The position numbers were made by a program, and so were the translations under genes. The notes under the pieces are model-generated. The model searched no databases, had not been told where the DNA came from, and saw only the letters and a list, made by a program, of their open reading frames with translations. From contig MNCI01008086.1 in NCBI GenBank assembly GCA_015680685.1, positions 376,879 through 440,878 of the forward strand: a DNA stretch of 64,000 nt, in the 5' to 3' direction. This stretch comes from Gnetum montanum. Lineage: Eukaryota; Streptophyta; Gnetopsida; Gnetales; Gnetaceae. This document shows, piece by piece, positions 57,624-64,000 of the stretch; the first letter of the stretch is position 1, and each line of letters opens with the position of its first letter.

Positions 57624-59800
57624 TAAGACAGTTATAACACCAACATCATCTTCCTACTCCGCCAGGCCTAGGTCGATGCCTATAGTGGTAATGCATTAGA
57701 CGTAATACACACATTATGATACAATAGCTTCATTTAAGTTTTCCTCATGGCATCATCTCAACCTACCTAGACATCTTTATTAGTAGCAATCACGTCAACT
57801 CAACCCTATGTTCACACAAAACGTATCTCTAGGTCCTAAACAACTTAAGCACCCTATGTCCTACCTATTTCTTCAATGGCCTCAGTGTTAGTCCAACCCA
57901 CATGTATGTGTGGCTTGCCCTAGTCACTACACCCATGGCATAGCTAATGCATCAACCTTATCATGTGGCTTCACAACCAACAATCTAGCCCTGGGCCATA
58001 CAACCAACATAGTAGATAGCACAGCCAACATAATTGGCTAGCGTAGATCTCAAAACTTAGATAAGGCATTCTAGCTAATCCAAAGTTTGACAGAGGAGAT
58101 GAGGTGACTCAAAGTTGCTTCCTCTAAAATCGTCAAGGTGGTAGACTTCTACCATGATGATCCTATAAGTATTGTGGTCCCACCACTAACTCTACCAACT
58201 GGGGTTCCACTGCCCTAATTCACTAAGTACAGTAGTGAAGGAGACCCCAACATGCACCTAGTCACATTCAAGTCCAAGTGCCTACTATTGTAGGCTTGGC
58301 TGCATGCCATCACATACGTATTTGTCATGTCGCTAACTGATAAAATGCTAGATTGGTACTAAGAACTATCCAAATGTTCTATTTCCTTTCTAGAAGACCT
58401 CCTAAGCTAGTTCATGATGTGCTTCAAGTACAACTTGAAGCCAAAAGCAAACTTGGACCAACTAATGTAGGTCAACTAAGGCCACCTAGAGCTTCTGAAA
58501 AAGTTCATCCAATGCTTAATTGCCTTATTAAACAAAATATGAGAGCTGATAGCCAAGGTACACCTCTTGGCTATCTTCAAAGATGCAGCTAATGACTTCA
58601 TCAAGTTAAAATTGTACTACTTAGGCCCATAATCCCTAAGTTAGGCCTTTGCACAAACTAAGAGCATAGAAGACATAGAGAAACCTAGCAATGACACAGC
58701 CCATGTGGCCTACAAAAACTAGCATAAGAGAAAGCAAAATGAAATAGTGAAAATGGTAGCCACACACGCTAAAGCAACCAACCTGGAGCTAATGGTTAGG
58801 TAGCCCAAAGCCCCAACTTACAAAGCCACTAACTCTAGCACCAAGTCCACCAACTCGCCTACATCTGTTGTGGTCATGACACAAGTTAGCCAAAGCTCCA
58901 ACTTTGAGTGTAAGGATCACTCAAAGTAAATGTTGTTACCACTAAAACCCTCAAAGCTATTGAATCAACTATTGAAAGCCAAGCACATCCAACATAAGCA
59001 AAAGTCTAAGGATGCCTGCAAAAGGCATGATAGGTACTATGAGCTACTAAGAAATCCCACCTCAGCATCATCAAATAAGCCCCTGATCTCACAACACTTC
59101 AAGCTAGACCAATTCTATCATTACCACCAATTGTCTAGTTGTTACATGGGCTTCTATTGAGCTTTGCAAGATGATTTGCAAAATATGATAGATATGGATG
59201 AACTAGTGCTTGACATGGCAAACTTGTTTAGGCCCTAGAACCAATCCATGAGGGTATAAAATGACCCTCTAAACATGGATGGTATTGGCCACATCATAAA
59301 CACCATCAACGTGGGTGGCAAGTCAAAACTAGTGTAGTAGACTTTTTTGGTTCAAGTGCCTTCCAGTAGTGCAAGGGTCCCCTTAGCCTCCATAAGTTCA
59401 AATCCATCCTTTCTTGTTAGAGCACCACCTTAGGCACCCACAACACGCTTTTTGGTTAGGGTCCCATAACATGTCACAACAACAACTACTTAGCCACCAT
59501 TTCTTGTTAGGGTGCCACAACATGTTGGCCTCTCACATACCTGAAGCCCAATATTGGGAAACACATCAACCCCTTCTTGTCCAAGGGTTAACCTCACTAG
59601 CAACATGGGTAGACCCACTAGATGTCAACGCAAGAGGCCCAATGAATGCCTCGTAGACAAAATGGCTAAGCAACAATGACACCAAAGAGCACTTGGTCCA
59701 CTAAAGCCAGTCCTTATGGTCGAAGCAACTAAAAAGGCCACAACCAAAAAATCATAATCAAGCACTGAAGCCCCCAAACAGGCCAAGGAAGCAAATACTA
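57624..59800 (+). pseudogene. A2 gag
   Basis: Gag domain at about 58220-58640: FTKYSSEGDPNMHLVTFKSK, MSLTDKMLDWY, CFKYNLKPKANLDQLM, with stops and shifts. A decayed knuckle region near 59110-59170 (FYHYHQLSSCYMGFY, then ALQDDLQNMI) aligns with A1. Then a Pro-rich repeat-like stretch (VPSS, VRAPP, VRVPQ) to about 59800. The core is that of Tat/Ogre gags. Confidence 0.75.
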
Positions 59801-60780
59801 AGTCATCTCCATGAGATTCATGTCTTAGCCCTCATGGAGGAAGTCAAGGCCAATAGAATGACAAATAATGACAAGGACTTTGTAGATGCATTAACCCAAG
59901 TTAAACAGGTGCTTAAGGAGAAAAATATCAAATTGAGCTTGTATGACCTAATTATGATCTCATCTACCCACTGTGAAGCATTGGTGAAGATACTGACCTC
60001 CATTCCTATCATAGAGGACATCCCTACAGATGAGAACTCCATCCATGTAGTGATGTTGTCTCCTGCACTGTAGGAATCAAGCTCCACATCTCTAGCATTT
60101 TGTGATGAAGTAATTAAGTTCAACCCTGAGAAGGATGAGGTCATAATAGCACCCATGTTCATCACCATACGTGTTAGGCAATGCAAGATTCAGAGAGTGC
60201 ATGTTGACAACAAGGTAGCAAGAAATGTTATCCCATACATCATTGTCAATAAGTTAGGCCTTGTTGATCAAATCAAGCCAACAAAAACCAAGTGCCTTAT
60301 GTCCTTTAATGGGTCACACATCATTGTTAAGGGTACCATCACCATAGCCTTTGTAGTAGGGAAAGAATTATTCATCACAGCTGAATTCATCGTCATAGAG
60401 AAAATGCCCAAATTTAACTTAATATTGGGTAGGCCATGGTTGGCCCACTTATGGGTTGTCTTCTCTCTGATCCACCAAGAAATCCACCTTCCATATGAAG
60501 GTGGTGAGGTTATTATTCATAATGATAATGCAGCCCCTCTAGCCACCAACAACATAGATACATAGCAAGGATCAAAGGTGGAGTTCCTTGATGATGTGTC
60601 TGTAGTAGAGGATGACAATGAAATGCATGAGGCTAACACATCCAAAAGGATGACATAAGCTAGTGAGCTACTGGAAGATGCCCTATGGGAAAAATTACCC
60701 TTCAACATAGTGAGTGATGGCTAAGGAGACTACTGCATTGTGCAATCTAGGCCCTATGTGCCTACCCCCTAACCCACACC
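59801..60780 (+). pseudogene. A2 protease
   Basis: Open in one frame from 59834 with single stops: LSLYDLIMISSTHCEALVKI (pre-protease segment), then VHVDNKVARNV where A1 has VDDGATTNV (catalytic Asp kept, Gly lost), LMSFNGSHIIVKGTITIAF, and LILGRPWLAHL. The frame ends with VPTP, a stop and ACATGACTAAG near 60800. No pol follows, and no integrase tail as in A1. Confidence 0.8.
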
Positions 60781-61129
60781 AAATTAGGAAGCAATTACAT
60801 GACTAAGGTACCCCCTTAGCTTGAAGTGCACTAGGTGCCTACCTGTCCTTTGCTTCTACACACCATGCATTTCACCTTGTGCTTACATTGCAGTTGTTTA
60901 TGCATTTACATTTAGCTTTATTGCTTATATTATGCATCATTCTACCTTTTTTACACATTTATTTACTTTTTTTATGCATTCATCTACTTAGTTTACACAT
61001 TCACTCTTTTAGTTTACCCTTTAGTAGTTATTAGGTTAATGCATAAAAAACATCAAAATGCACAAAAATCATAAAATCCAAAATCAGAAAAAGAGATATA
61101 GCACTATGTAGCCTACCATTACCTTAAAA
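60781..61129 (+). other. A2 3' untranslated region, first part
   Basis: No ORF. T-rich with repeated TTTATGCATT/TTTACACATT phrases (60900-61010). Confidence 0.5.
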
Positions 61130-62090
61130 TGGTAAAGTTGTAGCCCAGGATGGCCCTAAACTAGCAATCCATGGCTCACTATGGCCTAAAACTAGCAGCA
61201 CTTTTACTTTCGATGCTGCAACCTCGAATGGCCTAAAACTATCATGTTTAAACAATCACAATGGCCTAGAATGACTTTAAATTACTAGAATGGCCTTAAA
61301 TGGCCTAAAAATATTGCCATTAATTCTAGAACCCCATGGCCCACTATGGCCTTAAACTAGAAATGCAAGGGCCTGAAATGACCTTAAACTATCATCGTGG
61401 CCCGAAATGGCCTTAAAATACAAACCACCTAGCCAAAAATGGCCTGAAACTATTGCTTTCAATTCCAACATTGCAACCTGAAATGATCTTAAATTACCAC
61501 AAGGGCCCAAAACAACCTTAAACTATTGCCAACAACCTACTACGACTTTAAACTAGCAACACGAGGGTCTGAAATGGCCTTAAACTACCATAACAATCCA
61601 AAACAACCTAAAACTATCACCATGGTCCAAAATGGCCAAAAAATAGCATCGGCCCACTATATCCTTAAACTAGCATGGGGCTTGTCAAGGCTTCAAAGTA
61701 ACAACAAATTTGCTATGGCTCGCAATGGCCTAGACTCACATACTCATAGCCAATGTAATAAAATCATCATATGCCATACTTAAAGCTATACTACATTTAG
61801 CATGTAGCACTACACATCATCGAAGCAAGGTAAGCATTTGTTTGCTATGATGCTAAACTAGTGTAGCTCATGTACTATGATGCTAAACTAGCATAGCACT
61901 CATCTACTACGACACTAAATGGGCACAGTAGCTTGTTCACTATGACATTAAACTAGCATACAGTAGTCCACTAAGACTATAAACTAGCATAACATGGTCT
62001 ACTAAGACCTTAAACTGGGTTCACAATTTGCTAGGACTTTAAACTAGTAAAGCCATGGTCTACGAAGACCTTAAACTATGTTTGTGGCTA
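61130..62090. repeat. A2 3' region minisatellite
   Basis: About 960 bp of imperfect 30-45 bp units. Two sub-types: ATGGCCTTAAACTA with AACCACAATGGCC-like spacers in the left half, and CCACTAAGACTATAAACTAGC in the right half. The right type is the one found in A1. Confidence 0.8.
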
Positions 62091-62194
62091 GCCACTAATA
62101 ATTCCTTCCATTCTTTTGCAAATGAGTGAGTGAGCATAAACCTTGCTCCCCTTCTACACCATGTGAGCAAGCATGTTGTAGCTTCAGAATGGAT

Positions 62195-62475
62195 CACTTA
62201 TCACTAGTGTAGCCTTTCAAGCACTCACAACATCTTGGCCCCCCACCACTTTGTTGGATTTTAACCACTTATCACTAGTGTAGCCTCTAGAGCACTTGCA
62301 GCATCTTTTCCCCCTACATTTTACTCGCTGTTTGAGCACTTGCCATAGATGTAGCCTTTGGAGCACTTGTAGCATCTTCACCCCCCCATGCATTTTATTA
62401 GATTTTTGAGCACATGCAATAGGTGCAACCTTTGGAGCACTTGCAGCATCTTTGCCCCCCTATAATTTTTTGGCA
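62195..62475. repeat. four tandem units of about 72 bp
   Basis: Units start near 62195, 62266, 62337 and 62411. Core: GTGTAGCCTTTGGAGCACTT, then GCAGCATCTT, a run of C and a T-rich end. Not seen in A1. Confidence 0.75.
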
Positions 62476-63425
62476 TTTCTTTTGTCTTGTGTGGTTTTCT
62501 TGTCTTCTCCAAGTTGTGTTTATAGGATGAAGCCCTAGGAAATCATGCAAAGGTGCATCTCATCATAATAGTAAGTCATCACAGTGCTTAGATGTGTGTG
62601 ATTGGACTAGATGGGCCTCTCAAGAGTGCACATCCCTCCTATCCTGTTATAGCCTACCCACATCAACTCACGCATTCTAATACCTTCTCATTCACTGCAT
62701 AGCTAATATTGCAAACCCTCCAAGATGCCCACATGCTATAATCACACAACATCCTCTTTGCATGTCTCATCAACCAGATTCCCAAGACAAACATAATATA
62801 ATTTGTCCCGTGGGAGGCCTCTATTGGCTAATCAAAGCATAGGTAGATGTAACATAAGTCATCCTGGGAAGGAAACACTTGTTGTATAGACCCCATGTAG
62901 TTTCATAAATGATGAAGCAAAGCCCATCTAGTGGTATGCAACTCACTTGATGGAAAGCATTTTCCTTCATAGGAAGCATTTAGCAAAGTGCAGAGCCCAA
63001 AGAAGGTTCACCCTACAAAAAAATGAAGAAGAGCAAAGGGAGAAAAGCACATCCCCAAGCAACCTAGTAGCAAAGCAATTTCACAACCAACTTAGCCTTG
63101 AGTCCATGCTAACTCTCGCATAAGCATTCCAATATGAAGTCACCATTTTCAAGGCCAGACCACTCTAGTGGCATGGTCATCATTAGCCATGATGTCCTTG
63201 CATCATGACACCCTGTTTGCATCTCATCTTCCTTGTTATTCCTAACACATTACCTAAAACTTCTACTCCTAGCATACCACTATCCATAGCACTCTTGAGC
63301 ATGGTGCAATAACATCTGATTAGGTAATGAAGAGTGATGTTGGTGCTAGGTCTGTTATGATGTTTTATCATTTTTTGTCGATGTCTCTTGGACCATTCCT
63401 CTAAACATCAACAAAGAAGGGCCAA
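62476..63425 (+). other. A2 3' untranslated region, last part, and polypurine tract
   Basis: No supported ORF. The block starting GGATGAAG at 62525 matches A1 at 3059. Ends AACAAAGAAGGGCCAA before the LTR. Confidence 0.55.
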
Positions 63426-64000
63426 TGAAACACAACCAAATTTAGACTTTAGCATCCCAGGTGCAAAATTCTCTAAGTGTTAAGACTACACTCTCCATTT
63501 CCTTAGAGCATAGTCAGCCTCATGTAAAGCATAGTCAACAAAAAGGCCAATTTTGCAAATTTTTTAAAGTGTCAATCCTGTTGCTACAAAATTTTGTAAC
63601 TACTAAGACTATGCTCTCCATTGCCCCAAAGCATAGTTAAGCACAATGAGCACAAAGGTGTAATTTTTTGTAGATTTTTCTAAGTGTGGAGACTACGCTC
63701 TCCACTAGGCTAGAGCATAGTCAAGCATAGTCAACCGAAAGTCAGCTTCTATAAGTTTTGACAAGTGCTAGGACTATGCTCACCCCTATTCAGGAAAGTA
63801 GTCAACCTCCTATGGAGAGCGTAGTTAGCACATAATCATATTTTGAAAAAATTTTCTAAGTGTGGAACTACGCTCTCCCCCAGTCCAGAGCATAGTCAAG
63901 CATAGTTAGCTAGAACAACTTCCAAAGGCCTTCACAATGCAACACTAGCATTTAGCTCAACTCCACCTCACCTCCATCAAGCATAGTTAGCAAAATGCAT
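63426..64000 (+). repeat. right LTR of A2, cut by window end
   Basis: TGAAACACAACCAAATTTAG and onward is co-linear with 45962-46520. Carries the same five-unit palindrome array at about 63482, 63605, 63690, 63768 and 63866. Confidence 0.85.

Larger units (their letters stand above)
45962..64000 (+). mobile_element. A2: Tat/Ogre-like element, right end outside window
   Basis: Left LTR 45962 to about 47588, interior 47589-63425 (interrupted by B3 at 48464-57618), right LTR from 63426 cut by the window. Coding part is gag and protease only. ATGAT (45957-45961) precedes it and would be the target duplication. Related to A1 but with a different upstream LTR half. Confidence 0.8.

Noticed and set aside
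1-64000. Host genes, tRNA or rRNA genes, organelle DNA, CRISPR arrays
   Set aside because: No intact long frame outside retrotransposon parts, no cloverleaf with both boxes and arms, and no regular spacer-repeat pattern was found.

Overview
The window is plant nuclear DNA made almost entirely of old, nested LTR retrotransposons. No host protein gene, tRNA, rRNA or CRISPR array could be supported. The lineages seen (Tat/Ogre-like, Athila-like and another Ty3/gypsy, plus a SIRE/Tork-like Ty1/copia) are typical of seed plants. Strong decay by nonsense changes with little rearrangement suggests a large, slowly turning-over genome such as a gymnosperm; that last step is inference.

Layout. (1) 1-5723, plus strand: element A1, a Tat/Ogre-like element with its left end outside the window; it has gag and protease fused to the last part of integrase, a minisatellite 3' region and an LTR. 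(2) 5724-12432, plus: element B1, an Athila-type element with gag and a second ORF but no pol; its left LTR is replaced by the A1 LTR exactly at the primer binding site. (3) 12433-45961, minus: the host element D, an Athila-like autonomous element split into pieces by later insertions. (4) Inside D: C (14871-27001, plus; 3-kb LTRs; TSD GTAGA/GTAGC); B2 (27514-36120, minus; complete; TSD CTATT); and, in D's 5' LTR, the copia element E (39581-45835, plus) and A2 (from 45962, plus, running off the right end). (5) Inside A2: B3 (48464-57618, plus; complete; TSD CTCCC).

The most interesting system is family B. Three independent copies share: LTRs ending TGATGA...TCATCA; a primer binding site matching tRNA-Asp; a gag of the Athila type (662 codons including stop in two copies, with no net frameshift); a roughly 1.4-kb spacer with a tRNA-like/SINE-like segment; an internal promoter-like block with GATATC palindromes beside a TATA box, the same arrangement seen in its LTRs; and a second long ORF (about 580-930 codons) whose N-terminal part resembles the ATHILA ORF-1 / plant transposon protein family and whose C-terminal part is coiled-coil. 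There is no reverse transcriptase, RNase H or integrase. D, which carries the same primer site, LTR ends and a homologous gag plus a full pol, is the natural type of autonomous partner.

Other notable structures are palindrome arrays in the A2 and E LTRs, a 192-bp triplication in the A1 LTR, and two minisatellites in the A2 3' region. Most stop codons read as C-to-T (or G-to-A) changes at former Gln, Arg or Trp codons, as expected from long-term cytosine methylation. Domain calls come from reading the translations by eye; no database search was run.
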